Assembly: GCA_001045525.1 (NCBI GenBank) | Contig: LDWW01000018.1 | Location: 17,798 to 81,797 of the forward strand | Direction: 5' to 3' | DNA from: Chitinispirillum alkaliphilum | GTDB lineage: Bacteria > Fibrobacterota > Chitinivibrionia > Chitinivibrionales > Chitinispirillaceae | DNA length: 64,000 bases | Shown: positions 34,986 through 44,623 of the stretch, in pieces | Position numbering within the stretch: the stretch's first letter is position 1 | Layout: each line of letters begins with the position of its first letter | Notes under the pieces: generated by a model | The model's input: the letters and a program-made list of their open reading frames with translations, nothing else | Database searches by the model: none | Told to the model about the DNA's origin: nothing | Made by a program: the position numbers and the translations under genes

Positions 34986-35978
34986 ATGTTTATTGATGAA
35001 ACAACAATAGAAGTATCTGCAGGGAATGGCGGCAACGGCTGCCATTCCTACGAAAGACTCAAATACAAGCCCAAAGGACGTCCCGATGGAGGGGATGGGG
35101 GCAGAGGGGGAAATATTTATGTTCTTGCCTCCTCTATGGTCCACACACTTCAGGATGTAGCCTACAAGCGTCATTACAAGGCTCAAAGAGGAGCTCATGG
35201 CAAAGGCTCACGTAAAACCGGAAAAAGTGGTGAAGATATATGCATTAAGGTCCCGCTGGGAACCGTTGTATATGATAATGAAACCAATGAAATAATTGCA
35301 GACTGTGTGCAGGAAAAAACAAAAATCACAGCTGCTAAAGGGGGACGCGGCGGAAGAGGAAATGCAGCTCTGGCTTGTCCCAGAAACCCCAATCCAGAAC
35401 GCTGCGAAGAGGGTAAACCGGGCGAAACAAAAAAATTGCGTCTCGAACTGAAAGTTCTGGCAGATGTGGGGCTTGTGGGCAGACCCAACGCGGGTAAATC
35501 CACACTGCTGTCTACAATTTCACAGGCTCGCCCCAAAATAGCCGATTATCCTTTTACTACCAAGGAACCAAATCTTGGCATTATCAGACTACCCGATATT
35601 CATCAATCATTCGTAATGGCAGATATTCCCGGACTTATCGAAAAATGTCATGAAGGCAAAGGGCTTGGAATCCGCTTTCTAAAGCATATAGAGAGAACAA
35701 GGGTACTTGCGATAATGGTGGAAGCGATATCTGAAGATCCGCTCAAGGATGCCTCCGTTTTACTTGAAGAGCTTGCACACTACAGCGAAGCACTTGTGGA
35801 AAAACCCAAATGTTTCATACTCACTAAAACAGATCTTCTGTCTGAAGAGGAAAAAGAAAGCAAAACTCCACAGGGATGGCTATCGATGTCTGCAGTAACA
35901 GGCGAAGGTGTAGAAAAAGTGATCAGAAAACTATGGGAGATGCTTGGAGAATCCCCTATAGAGGATGGCACATTATAG
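34986..35978 (+). CDS. obg: Obg/CgtA GTPase
   Basis: 330 residues. The Gly-rich Obg domain (about residues 1-155; GNGGNGCHSYERLKYKPKG, GGDGGRGGNIYV) is followed by the G domain, with P-loop GRPNAGKSTLL at about 163, a switch region DYPFTTKEPNLG, G3 DIPGLIEKCHEGKGLG and G4 TKTD, which departs from NKxD. No extra C-terminal domain. Obg acts in large-subunit assembly and stress control. It follows the FmdB gene. Confidence 0.95.
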   Translation: MFIDETTIEVSAGNGGNGCHSYERLKYKPKGRPDGGDGGRGGNIYVLASSMVHTLQDVAYKRHYKAQRGAHGKGSRKTGKSGEDICIKVPLGTVVYDNETNEIIADCVQEKTKITAAKGGRGGRGNAALACPRNPNPERCEEGKPGETKKLRLELKVLADVGLVGRPNAGKSTLLSTISQARPKIADYPFTTKEPNLGIIRLPDIHQSFVMADIPGLIEKCHEGKGLGIRFLKHIERTRVLAIMVEAISEDPLKDASVLLEELAHYSEALVEKPKCFILTKTDLLSEEEKESKTPQGWLSMSAVTGEGVEKVIRKLWEMLGESPIEDGTL

Positions 35979-36027
35979 TTTTATTCAGTACTGAATTCCT
36001 TTCACGTAAAAATCAAAGGATTAAATC

Positions 36028-36702
36028 ATGCGATATAAACCATTTCTTTTTGTGCTCCTTCTCTCTGGAACTCTCTTTTCCCAGGCAACCACAATAGTCG
36101 CCTCCAGACCCACTCACTATTTGTTCACTCCGACAGCCTATGTCAACGAACCATATCATCTGGTTCTTGGGTTTCGTGAAATCTCGTACGCCTTCCCGGG
36201 GAACCTGCAAATCCAGGCATCACTTTTTGATAATATAGGACGAATCAACCTGGGTGCAAAGTACGGAGTCGCAGAAAATATGGCAATCGGTGCAGGTATG
36301 GCGCATTCACTTATGTACCCCTGGACTGGAGGACACGGTATACGCAGATATCACAGCCCCCGATTCGGCATTTTCTTTACTCTCGGAGTAGTCCAGAATC
36401 CGGAGATGGAGGCGGCACTCACGTTCCATTCTCAGATTGGTAACAGTTTCTCTGTGGGGTGTGATTTTGGGTTAAAGTATACACCTGTGGACGTGTGGTC
36501 ATTTATGGCTGAAGTCGGAACATCATTTAATCTGAGTGAACCAAGATTTTATCTCAATACTATTGGCGGAATAAGAATACATCCCCCGAATTTACCGTTT
36601 CTGAATTTTGACCTGGGAATTAACTTAACAGAATTCTCACCCGGGAGTGGCGTAAATATTGGGGTTTACATTGATTTTATCTTTGCAATGATTACAATGT
36701 AG
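36028..36702 (+). CDS. small predicted outer-membrane beta-barrel protein
   Basis: 224 residues with a Sec signal peptide (FLFVLLLSGTLFSQA, cleavage near SQA-T). The mature chain alternates hydrophobic and polar residues (GRINLGAKYGVAENMAIGAG; FLNTIG-like strands) and ends in a hydrophobic strand, as small outer-membrane barrels do. No family recognised. It lies 49 bp after obg and is closed by the terminator at 36740-36766. Confidence 0.7.
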   Translation: MRYKPFLFVLLLSGTLFSQATTIVASRPTHYLFTPTAYVNEPYHLVLGFREISYAFPGNLQIQASLFDNIGRINLGAKYGVAENMAIGAGMAHSLMYPWTGGHGIRRYHSPRFGIFFTLGVVQNPEMEAALTFHSQIGNSFSVGCDFGLKYTPVDVWSFMAEVGTSFNLSEPRFYLNTIGGIRIHPPNLPFLNFDLGINLTEFSPGSGVNIGVYIDFIFAMITM

Positions 36703-36739
36703 ATTTTAAATAGTACAAACGATTTTACCTGAATAGAGT

Positions 36740-36766
36740 AAAACCCGGGAGACCTGCCCGGGTTTT
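36740..36766 (+). terminator. bidirectional intrinsic terminator
   Basis: A 10-bp stem AAAACCCGGG / CCCGGGTTTT with a seven-base loop. It has A on one side and T on the other, so it can stop the plus-strand barrel gene and the convergent DAHP synthase gene. Confidence 0.85.
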
Positions 36767-36817
36767 CTGTTTTTCTTACCTTTGCTTGCTCTTGGATTAA
36801 TGCTCCATTAGATTTAC

Positions 36818-37897
36818 CTAAACTGATCCATTTTCCCTGAGCAGGGACCAGATCTGATCAGACTTACCTTTAATACCAAGTAGTTGCTTTTCAGTAATAC
36901 TCTGCTCCCCGTCACAAAGTGCATTTGCAGGATCGTTATGTGTCTCTATCAATAACCCATCCGCCCCCGCAGCAACCGAAGCCAGTGAAGCCCCCAGCAC
37001 ATTTGCTCTGTAACCGGTTGAGTGGGATGGATCAAACACTACCGGCAGATTGGATTCCCGCTTCAAAACTGTAATCGCTCCTATATCAGGGGTAAAACGT
37101 TGAAACTTTTCCTCTTCAAATGTTCTTATTCCCCTGAGGCACAGAATCACATTGGGATTTCCGTTAGCTACAATATACTCCGCAGCAAGCAGAAAATCCT
37201 TTAGAGTGGAAGAATCACCCCGTTTCAATAGAACTGGTTTTTTGTTGTCTTTGGTCAGCATTGCAAGTTCCTGAAGAAATCCGTAGGATTTCATATTCCG
37301 GGCGCCCACCTGAATAATATCTGCATACTCTATAACGTTTTCAAGTACATTATGCTTCTCCAAAGTACCGTCTTCAGTTACATGCCTGTGAAGCCCTGTT
37401 GCCTCGGTGATTATTTTAAGCCCGTATTGTTCCCTGACTTTGGCAAGAAGCTTGAGCCCCCTTAGCCCCATTCCCTGAAAACTGTATGGGGATGTTCTTG
37501 GCTTATATGCACCACCCCGCATTATCCGTATCCCCATGGAAGATATGTAGGATGCTATAATCATCACCTGCTCCTCTGTTTCAAGAGAACAGGGACCGGC
37601 CATGTAGGCGATCTCTTCACCACCAATCGTGACTCCCCCTACATCAACCACTTTAGATGCAGCGGAATACTCCCTGGAAACAAGTTTATATGGCTTTGAA
37701 ATACGAATTACCTTATCAACTCCATCCAGCTCCCCAAAGTAACTCTCCTCAACACCGGACAGGTCACCAAGTATACCGATAATATCAATGCCCGTAGTTC
37801 CGTGAATAATTTCGTAATCAAAACCAGCCTGCTTTATTTTATTGAGTACTTTTTTCTCCTGATCAGGACTGGCGTCCTTATGCATATGAATTATCAT
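36818..37897 (-). CDS. aroF: 3-deoxy-7-phosphoheptulonate synthase
   Basis: 359 residues of the type I-beta DAHP synthase class. An N-terminal ferredoxin-like regulatory domain (about 1-90; MIIHMHKDASPDQEKKVLNK) precedes the catalytic barrel, with AGPCSLE at about 102, RGGAYKPRTSPYSFQGMG at about 130, ITEATG, LLKRGDSS and VFDPSHSTGYR at about 290. It joins PEP and erythrose 4-phosphate to start the shikimate pathway. No aromatic-pathway neighbour is seen. Confidence 0.95.
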   Translation of the reverse strand: MIIHMHKDASPDQEKKVLNKIKQAGFDYEIIHGTTGIDIIGILGDLSGVEESYFGELDGVDKVIRISKPYKLVSREYSAASKVVDVGGVTIGGEEIAYMAGPCSLETEEQVMIIASYISSMGIRIMRGGAYKPRTSPYSFQGMGLRGLKLLAKVREQYGLKIITEATGLHRHVTEDGTLEKHNVLENVIEYADIIQVGARNMKSYGFLQELAMLTKDNKKPVLLKRGDSSTLKDFLLAAEYIVANGNPNVILCLRGIRTFEEEKFQRFTPDIGAITVLKRESNLPVVFDPSHSTGYRANVLGASLASVAAGADGLLIETHNDPANALCDGEQSITEKQLLGIKGKSDQIWSLLRENGSV

Positions 37898-38306
37898 CTG
37901 TTATAATCTCCTTTGCCAGCATTTTAGTTTTCTATTATAATCCCGTATCTCTCGCCCCATAAAGGCACACACTCTGTCAGAGTTGAGGAGAAGTATCCTT
38001 TCGCTCAAAGTGCAACGGAATCCGGAAACTGAGCGATTCTCTCAATAGCGGAAATTTAATATACTTTCTACACATCGAAAAGTTGAGTTTGGCTCTAACC
38101 TTAGCAAGGCTAAATAAAAATCTCAGTGACGGAACCATAAAAAGTGTTGTATAGAATCGACCTGAAAGTGGCTATATGTTCAGGCTCTTAAGACAGGGAG
38201 CCGGCCGCACCGGCACCCCTGAGTAGAGGGGGCGTCTTCAAAAGCAACACCCAGATACCTTTTGCAGTGTTAAATCGTCTTTTTTCCATATGCACGAATC
38301 ATTACG
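37898..38306. other. intergenic region with hairpin cluster
   Basis: About 410 bp between aroF and the secreted-protein gene. Hairpins sit at 38161-38184 (CCTGAA/TTCAGG) and 38190-38238, where an outer stem AAGAC/GTCTT encloses two inner stems, GCCGG/CCGGC (38200-38214) and CCCCT/AGGGG (38216-38231). This could be an aroF leader RNA or the terminator of the upstream gene. No known riboswitch class matches. Confidence 0.45.
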
Positions 38307-38891
38307 TCACAGTTCAGTTACCCGCCGCAGGATCTGCTTTACAACCTCCCGTATACCATCCTGAAGAATTGTCTCGGCATGTCTGGTGGTATTAATTGCA
38401 GCACGCTCATTATAGCTTTCTATAATGAATGTGTGCAGAACAGTTTTGTCACTGGGATTGATAATCTTTATTTCCATCTTTATGTTTGATCCCATGACCC
38501 GGTGAAGAAATTTTGGTTCTTCATTAAGCTGGAATTTTATAATAGTGACATCTACTATAAAATCAGCAGAACTGATATCCTCTGCAATAATTTCACGACT
38601 GGTAAAGATATTTGTCAGTGAACGTTTTACTGCGATATCTGGCTCTGGCACAGATACAAGCGGAGCCTGAAGATTGCGTCTGATTCTGGTATAACCGACA
38701 ACAGCAGAATCACTCATATCAGAAGCATTTACTACGGTTCCGATAAAAAACTTTCTGAATCGGCTGAAACTCAACTCTGAATCAATGCTGTCTATTACAG
38801 GATCTATAGCTATTGCAGAGGCAAAGTTTGTATTGGCAGACACCAAAACTGTAAAACACAGAATGGTTATAACTGTAAGTCTTCTGATCAT
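38307..38891 (-). CDS. secreted protein of unknown function
   Basis: 194 residues with a signal peptide (LTVITILCFTVLVSA, cleavage near ANTNFASA). The mature domain has mixed strands and helices, including SADFIVDVTIIKFQLNEE and IKMEIKIINPSDKTVLHTF, and ends RVTEL. This resembles DUF4410/YajG-like periplasmic or lipoprotein domains in overall style, but I would not assign it to a family. Solitary. Confidence 0.65.
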   Translation of the reverse strand: MIRRLTVITILCFTVLVSANTNFASAIAIDPVIDSIDSELSFSRFRKFFIGTVVNASDMSDSAVVGYTRIRRNLQAPLVSVPEPDIAVKRSLTNIFTSREIIAEDISSADFIVDVTIIKFQLNEEPKFLHRVMGSNIKMEIKIINPSDKTVLHTFIIESYNERAAINTTRHAETILQDGIREVVKQILRRVTEL

Positions 38892-39067
38892 GAGGCAGAT
38901 CTCCTGTAGTGTTTGATTTTCAGGTAATACTGGTTATGTAAGATGTGTGGTAACTTTGAGTGTATATAATAAAGATAAAATCAGGGGCATCAAAATTTCT
39001 GCTGTAACCTTAAATTTTTTCAGACGTGTCCTGAACAATAGAGGATCGGGCATTGATATATATAATA

Positions 39068-39099
39068 AAACCCGGTAAGTGGCAATCACTTCCGGGTTT
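39068..39099 (-). terminator. intrinsic terminator of rpoD
   Basis: AAACCCGG/CCGGGTTT stacks on AAGTG/CACTT with a five-base loop. On the minus strand the stem is followed by TTTTATTATA. It lies 28 bp after the sigma-factor stop. Confidence 0.82.
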
Positions 39100-39126
39100 C
39101 TAACAATTACGGCAACTCACTCTTCC

Positions 39127-39990
39127 CTACTCGTTGCGGTACATTTTGAGCCGTTTACTTCTAGAAGAATGTTTGAGTCGTCTGAGGGCTTTTTCCTTAA
39201 TCTGTCTTACTCGTTCTCTGGTGAGATTAAACCTCTGACCGATTTCTTCCAGAGTGTGAGCGATATCTTCACCGATTCCGAAGTATAACTTCACCACCTC
39301 TTTTTCTCTTTCCGAGAGAGTGTCCAGAATTTTATCAATCTCTTCCTGGAGAGAAATACCCATAATGCCATCATCGGGACGGGACTGATTTTTATCCTGC
39401 AGGACATCAAGCAGTTTTGAATCCTCGCCCTGAAGCAACGGAGCATCCAGTGACATATGGCTATTGCCGATTTTTATGGTCTCCTGAATCTCATTTTCAT
39501 CAAGAGAAAGATCCTGGGCCAGTTCCTGGACATTGGGCATACGACGATATTTTTGTTCGAGTCGTCCCTGAGCTTTTCCAATTTTGTGTATAGCCCCGAC
39601 TCTGTTGAGTGGCAGTTTGATAATTCTAGACTGCTCAGCCAGAGCCTGAAGTATAGCCTGCCTAATCCACCATACGGCATAGGAGATGAATTTGAAATTT
39701 TTCTTCTCATCAAACCTTTTAGCCGCACGTATCAACCCCAGATTACCTTCATTAATAAGATCACTCAGAGGTAATCCCTGGTTTTGGTAGTTTCTGCAGA
39801 CACTTACCACAAATCGCAAATTGGCTCTGACCAGTTTTTCCAGAGCTTTGCGATCTCCCTTTCTGATCCGCACAGCCAGAGCAGCTTCCTCCTCCAGCTT
39901 CAGTGATTTGTTCTTGCTGATCTCTTTGAGATAAAGAGCAAGGGAGCCTTCTTCAGTAATAAATTTGCTGTCATTTTGAATTGGTGCCAT
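39127..39990 (-). CDS. rpoD: RpoD-type primary sigma factor (short form)
   Basis: 287 residues with no region 1.1, as in Bacteroidetes, Chlorobi and Fibrobacterota housekeeping sigma factors. Region 1.2 has ALYLKEISKNKSLKLEEE, region 2 has ANLRFVVSVCRNYQNQGLPL, DLINEGNLGLIRAAKRFD and FKFISYAVWWIRQAILQAL, and region 4 ends with HTLEEIGQRFNLTRERVRQI. The full RpoD signature suggests the primary vegetative factor, though a second RpoD/RpoS-like factor cannot be excluded. It is divergent from the AraC gene. Confidence 0.9.
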   Translation of the reverse strand: MAPIQNDSKFITEEGSLALYLKEISKNKSLKLEEEAALAVRIRKGDRKALEKLVRANLRFVVSVCRNYQNQGLPLSDLINEGNLGLIRAAKRFDEKKNFKFISYAVWWIRQAILQALAEQSRIIKLPLNRVGAIHKIGKAQGRLEQKYRRMPNVQELAQDLSLDENEIQETIKIGNSHMSLDAPLLQGEDSKLLDVLQDKNQSRPDDGIMGISLQEEIDKILDTLSEREKEVVKLYFGIGEDIAHTLEEIGQRFNLTRERVRQIKEKALRRLKHSSRSKRLKMYRNE

Positions 39991-40088
39991 ATTCTTCCTA
40001 CAAAATTTTCTTGATATAATCCTTAAATATAAACCTTGCCTATTCTTATTTCCAACAACTACTGTCTACATAATATATTTTTATTACA

Positions 40089-41045
40089 ATGTTTCCAACT
40101 CGTCATGAAATACTCGCTAATTTCAAGAATCCGGTGTACACAGACCACCCACTGTTACCGGGGTTAAAGACATTTTGCTGTCTTGAGACCTGGAACGATC
40201 AACCGGTATTGGAATTATCCAGAGTTAATATCAAAATACATTCGATTGATTACCTTGCAAGCTCAGACACAGCCGCAAGAAATTTTAACACTGTTCCACT
40301 GAAATTTCAACAAGATTGTTTCAGGTTGTGGTATCAGGTTGATGGAACCGGTATTCTTCAGAACGTTACCCGCAAGAGCTTTGGAACTGCGCGCCCGGGT
40401 TTGCTGGGTGTGATGGGACGTGGCGAACGTCACAGCTATCTTCATCAAAAGGGAAACTTTGAGTGTTTTCAGATCCTTTTCTCTCTTAATCCAAGTACTA
40501 CAGCAAAATGTTACTGGAACACCGAAATAGAGGGTAAATTGAATCTGGATGAAAACTACAGGCTCTTTTTTGAGAACCTGGTTTTTGATCTGCTCTTTGT
40601 AATCTCATCAAAACGTGAAATTCTGGGCCTTGCCACCATCTCCAGACTACTTGAGATTCTGGTTATACTGTTTAAGAAAAATCTGCTTTTGATCGAAGAG
40701 TCCCAGTTTCCCAAAAACAAGGCCAAAAGTCTCATCGCCAAAGCCAAAATTTTTATGGACACCAATTACGCCAGCATGAAACACCAGCACCAACTTGAGA
40801 AAGAGTGTGGTGTGGACATAAACTATCTTAATATCCTCTTCAAGAAGGAAACCGGCAAAACTCTTTATCAGTATATCAGGGATGTACGCATGGAGTACGC
40901 TAAACATTTTCTTGAAACCGGAGATGATCAGGTTAATGATATCGCAAGGAAAATCGGATATCCTAATAGTAACTCCTTCACACGGGCATTTAAGAAGGTA
41001 TGTGGCCTGACACCTCAGGAATTTAGATTGTCATCGCAAAAATAA
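40089..41045 (+). CDS. AraC-family transcriptional regulator
   Basis: 318 residues. The N-terminal 200 form a sensing domain (a cupin-like stretch and a helical region), and the C-terminal 100 hold two helix-turn-helix motifs. The second is NDIARKIGYPNSNSFTRAFK, with the family signature CGLTPQEFR. It lies 37 bp before lysC on the same strand and may regulate or be co-transcribed with it. The effector is unknown. Confidence 0.9.
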   Translation: MFPTRHEILANFKNPVYTDHPLLPGLKTFCCLETWNDQPVLELSRVNIKIHSIDYLASSDTAARNFNTVPLKFQQDCFRLWYQVDGTGILQNVTRKSFGTARPGLLGVMGRGERHSYLHQKGNFECFQILFSLNPSTTAKCYWNTEIEGKLNLDENYRLFFENLVFDLLFVISSKREILGLATISRLLEILVILFKKNLLLIEESQFPKNKAKSLIAKAKIFMDTNYASMKHQHQLEKECGVDINYLNILFKKETGKTLYQYIRDVRMEYAKHFLETGDDQVNDIARKIGYPNSNSFTRAFKKVCGLTPQEFRLSSQK

Positions 41046-41082
41046 ACCCGAATAATATAAACTTACCGTACCGGAGTAGAGC

Positions 41083-42453
41083 ATGGATTTCATTGTAGCC
41101 AAATTTGGTGGCAGCTCTGTTGCCACAGGAGAGAGACTTCAGCAGATTGTACACATCATCGGACTCAATAACAACAGACGCTGCATTGTTCTTTCCGCCC
41201 CGGGAAAAAGCGCCGGATTCAACACTAAAGTAACCGACCTTCTGATTGATCTGGCCACCAAGGCTTTAAAATGTCAGAAATACTCAGCACCACTTCAGGA
41301 GATTAAAAGCCGTTTTCTGAACATCTATGAACCACTGGGTGTCTCACGCGCACGGATTGATGAAGTTCTTGAGGATCTCGATCAGCGACTCAATACCTCC
41401 AAAGAAGATGAGGCGAAATTCAGGGACCAAATCGTTTCAGCCGGTGAAGATCTGAACAGTAAACTATTTGCTGATTACCTCAACATCTGCGGAATTGACG
41501 CAGTATATGTGTCACCCAGAGAGGCAGGGCTTATCGTAACTGCAGACTTTGGCGATGCACAGCCCATAGATGAAGTGGAACTGAAGCTGGCAAAACTGAA
41601 AAAAATTTGCGCAGAGAAAGTCGTTGTTTTCCCCGGTTTCTTTGGAGTTACAGAGCAGGGTGAAATAGCCACCTTCAGCAGAGGGGGCAGCGATCTTACA
41701 GGAGCAATCCTTGCCGAAGCACTCGATGCTGCGGAGTATGAGAACTGGTCAGATGTCGATGGTATTTTCAGCGCTCATCCAGAAATGGTCACAAACCCGG
41801 CACAGATTCCCGCCCTCACCTATAAAGAGATGAGAGAGCTTTCCTACATAGGGTTCAACGTTCTGCACGAAGAAGCGGTTAAACCTATTATGCGTAAAAA
41901 AATCCCGATCAGACTACGCAATACCAACAATGTGGAAAATCAGGGCACCCTTATAGTCTCAGAGAGGTTACCAGGGGAAAGTGATGTCATAGGTGTAGCT
42001 TCCGGAGGCGGTTACTGCAGTTTTACGCTTCAGAAATTTCTTATGAACAGAGAGAAGGGATTTGGCAGGAAAGTACTTTCTATTCTCGAGGAGATGGATC
42101 TCTCCTATGAGCACTGTCCATCGGGTGTTGACAATATTTCTGTGATTCTCGATCAGGATCAGCTCAGACCAGAGACAGTGAACAACATTATAAGGACTAT
42201 CGGAGAAAATTTATCACCAGATGAGATAAAAACAGAATTTGGAATCGCACTGGTGTCAGTTGTTGGTGAAGGGCTTCTTCACAAAATAGGTATTCTCGCT
42301 CAGGCCGCAAATGCACTTTCTGAAGCTGGTGTGAATATCAAAATGGTCAATCAGGGGAGCAGCGAAATCAGTATAATCTTTGGAATAGATGCTTCAGATG
42401 AGAAAAAGGCGGTGAACGCACTGTATAACGTTCTCTTTATCACAGAAGATTGA
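41083..42453 (+). CDS. lysC: aspartate kinase
   Basis: 456 residues. The N-terminal kinase motif VAKFGGSSVATGERL, a central FSRGGSDLTGAILAEALDA and YENWSDVDGIFSAHP are typical of aspartokinases. Two ACT domains close the protein (about residues 310-450; VGEGLLHKIGILAQAANALS and GVNIKMVNQGSSEISIIFG). It phosphorylates aspartate for Lys, Thr, Met and diaminopimelate synthesis, with feedback through the ACT domains; it is the monofunctional type. A GGAGTAGAGC sequence precedes the ATG. Confidence 0.95.
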   Translation: MDFIVAKFGGSSVATGERLQQIVHIIGLNNNRRCIVLSAPGKSAGFNTKVTDLLIDLATKALKCQKYSAPLQEIKSRFLNIYEPLGVSRARIDEVLEDLDQRLNTSKEDEAKFRDQIVSAGEDLNSKLFADYLNICGIDAVYVSPREAGLIVTADFGDAQPIDEVELKLAKLKKICAEKVVVFPGFFGVTEQGEIATFSRGGSDLTGAILAEALDAAEYENWSDVDGIFSAHPEMVTNPAQIPALTYKEMRELSYIGFNVLHEEAVKPIMRKKIPIRLRNTNNVENQGTLIVSERLPGESDVIGVASGGGYCSFTLQKFLMNREKGFGRKVLSILEEMDLSYEHCPSGVDNISVILDQDQLRPETVNNIIRTIGENLSPDEIKTEFGIALVSVVGEGLLHKIGILAQAANALSEAGVNIKMVNQGSSEISIIFGIDASDEKKAVNALYNVLFITED

Positions 42454-42913
42454 GGTATTATATAAACGGTCTTACGTTACGATAATGCAGAAAGCTCCAC
42501 TAAGCCACTGCATCAACTCCGTACCAGCTATTCTTCTTAAGTCTTCTTACAGAAAGTTAGAGCCGGAATTTTTCCGGCTCTAACTTTGACTTGCAATAAA
42601 AACCATGGCTATTTCTGACTCAGCGGTGGAAAAGCAGTTAGAAAATTATATCTTGTAGTATAGTGAACTGAGCCGAGCCACTACAGGCGCAAACGGATAT
42701 TTCTTTCCATGCATTTTAGTAAAATCTCTGCTTTATTCACCCATGGCTCACTACTATCTCAATTGCAAAGTTATTTATTTTAATTTTTCAGTAAACAGAA
42801 TACAAATAAATTCAAAAAACTTTACATATTTCACTCAGAATATATATATATATATTATCAAATCATTTACAACACTCAACACACACTAACCAAACATTTT
42901 AAAAGGGGTTTAC
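42454..42913 (+). other. intergenic region with a long hairpin and AT-rich promoter zone
   Basis: 460 bp. A 16-bp perfect stem lies at 42553-42587 (listed separately), and about 60 bp of AT-rich sequence with a TA run (42840-42856) lies upstream of the next gene. No ORF. Confidence 0.4.
42553..42587 (+). terminator. perfect 16-bp hairpin after lysC
   Basis: AAAGTTAGAGCCGGAA / TTCCGGCTCTAACTTT with a three-base loop. Very stable but with no U tract, so it is either a symmetric bidirectional stop or a protein-binding or processing site. Confidence 0.55.
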
Positions 42914-43432
42914 ATGAGTAAAAGAATTATCAGCACCGCCATGTTCCTTTGTTTACTACTCTCATCTGCATCATTTGCCGGTAAACAGAACCTTATTACA
43001 ACAAATCCTCTTGGCATGGCTTTTGGGGTTTTCAATGCTGAATATCAAAGGTCAATTTCAGATAATGCTTCCATTGGTATAAACGGAATTTTCTGGAGTC
43101 CTCCAGTTGTGGATCTTGTTATTTTTGGCGTTGGGGGTTCATACAATTATTATTCAAAAGCTTCATTCCGTGGTCTTTGGATCCAAAAAGGTATAAATAT
43201 TGGTGTTGCCACATTTGATATCGATGAGATAATCAACTCATACGAAGTCAAAACTAAAACAGTCTCTGCCTTTACCACAAGTTTAGGCGCACTCATAGGA
43301 TACAGATGGACTTGGAATACCTTCTCTCTTGGTACAGGAGGTGGAATTTCATTTACAATTGGCGACTTTGAAGATCACGATTTTGGTGGAATATCACCAG
43401 CACTTGCCTTTGATATTGGTTTCAATTTCTAA
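42914..43432 (+). CDS. small secreted outer-membrane-type protein
   Basis: 172 residues with a signal peptide (STAMFLCLLLSSASFA, cleavage near SFA-G). The body is rich in Gly, Ser, Thr and aromatics with short beta strands (ALIGYRWTWNTFSLGTGGGI), and it ends FDIGFNF, a typical barrel C-terminus. It resembles small barrel proteins (DUF3575-like), but no firm family. Preceded by AAAGGGG; followed by a terminator. Confidence 0.7.
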   Translation: MSKRIISTAMFLCLLLSSASFAGKQNLITTNPLGMAFGVFNAEYQRSISDNASIGINGIFWSPPVVDLVIFGVGGSYNYYSKASFRGLWIQKGINIGVATFDIDEIINSYEVKTKTVSAFTTSLGALIGYRWTWNTFSLGTGGGISFTIGDFEDHDFGGISPALAFDIGFNF

Positions 43433-43459
43433 ACATACCAAGGCACAATAAGATTAATA

Positions 43460-43485
43460 AGACCTCCGGTGTAAAATGGAGGTCT
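43460..43485 (+). terminator. intrinsic terminator
   Basis: Stem AGACCTCC / GGAGGTCT with a 10-base loop. A T-rich stretch (CATTTTTTG) follows about 8 bp later. Confidence 0.6.
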
Positions 43486-43696
43486 AACCCTTCATTTTTT
43501 GTATCAGAGATAAGTATTTACAGTACCTTTATTTCGACTCTAAAGATCTGATTTTTTACCCCAAAAGCAGTTTCACAGCCATCTTTTATATCAAAGACCT
43601 ATGCTCTCCTTTGTACACTTTATCTCTTTTCCTCGGGTATCTAAGCAATTTCGTTTGTTCCTAGTTACGCTGTAGCCTCTCCCCTCTGTATTATTT

Positions 43697-44623
43697 TTAT
43701 TCGAAGTAGGCTGTATCCTGAGATTCTCCGACAAACTCAAGATAATAAATTACTGTTTTAAACAGCTTGTGAATTTCAGACGGGAGTGTAACGTAACCAC
43801 CAGAACCAGTATCCTGTCTGATAACCAATGTCCCGTACTCATTATCACCATCTCCGTCCTTTTCAAAGATAAATTTCTTTTTCAAAAACTCTATCTCGTC
43901 AGAGTCAACAAGTTTCCAGTAACAGTTATCTTTACCCTTTGTGAGTACCACAGCATACATGTAAGGAACAGCCCCATCGGGGCCGTCATTGATTGCGACC
44001 TGAAACTGAACCCCGATAAAATCCTCCGACTTTTTTTCCTTCTTCAGCATAAATCTTATATCTTTTGGTATCGGTTTACCGGTTGTATTTTCATCAAAGC
44101 TCAGGTAAGGAGAAAAGAAATATCCTTGTGGTGCCTGAATTTCCGTAAGTTCACTGAAACATTTGTACTTCATCGCCAATTGGTCGGGGAAGTAAACTTC
44201 CATATTGCCAAAATAAATAGCAGGCAAAAGAATCAAAAAAGCAGTAACAATCATTTCCATGAATTCGAAATTACCTATAATCAAAGAAATGAAGCCTCCT
44301 ATACCCGCTAAAACTACTGCACCAATAGAGAGATAACACTGAGGCAAGTTCGCTTTAATGATTAGCTCCGATTCCGAGAGAGTTTCACCAAGGCGTTCTA
44401 TCTCCTTTTCGCTCACTGGTGCCCAACTCTCAACTCCATGTTGGTAAGGCATGTTGGAAATCGGTTTCATGAGAATAAAAGGATAAGCGGCCAGGATAAA
44501 GGGTAATCCGATCCAGAAATTAGAATAGAAGTCCTGTAAAAATATAGCTGTAGCATAGAGAGATATCATCAGAACTAACCGTAGCCACACAGACAGATTA
44601 AGGTATCTGAATTCACTCTTCAT
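43697..44623 (-). CDS. multi-pass membrane protein of the radical SAM cassette
   Basis: 308 residues with four hydrophobic helices: two near 11-53 (LRLVLMISLYATAIFLQDF, LPFILAAYPFILM) and two near 97-140 (CYLSIGAVVLAGIGGFISLI, MIVTAFLILLPAIYFG). A soluble C-terminal half follows. No family recognised. Its start overlaps the end of the radical SAM gene by 4 bp (ATGA), so it is translationally coupled and must act with it. It could be a transporter-like or protease partner, but no catalytic motif is seen. Confidence 0.72.
   Translation of the reverse strand: MKSEFRYLNLSVWLRLVLMISLYATAIFLQDFYSNFWIGLPFILAAYPFILMKPISNMPYQHGVESWAPVSEKEIERLGETLSESELIIKANLPQCYLSIGAVVLAGIGGFISLIIGNFEFMEMIVTAFLILLPAIYFGNMEVYFPDQLAMKYKCFSELTEIQAPQGYFFSPYLSFDENTTGKPIPKDIRFMLKKEKKSEDFIGVQFQVAINDGPDGAVPYMYAVVLTKGKDNCYWKLVDSDEIEFLKKKFIFEKDGDGDNEYGTLVIRQDTGSGGYVTLPSEIHKLFKTVIYYLEFVGESQDTAYFE

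Noticed and set aside
37898..38306. c-di-GMP (GEMM) or cobalamin riboswitch before aroF
   Set aside because: I looked for the conserved core segments of both and did not find them, although the region is structured.
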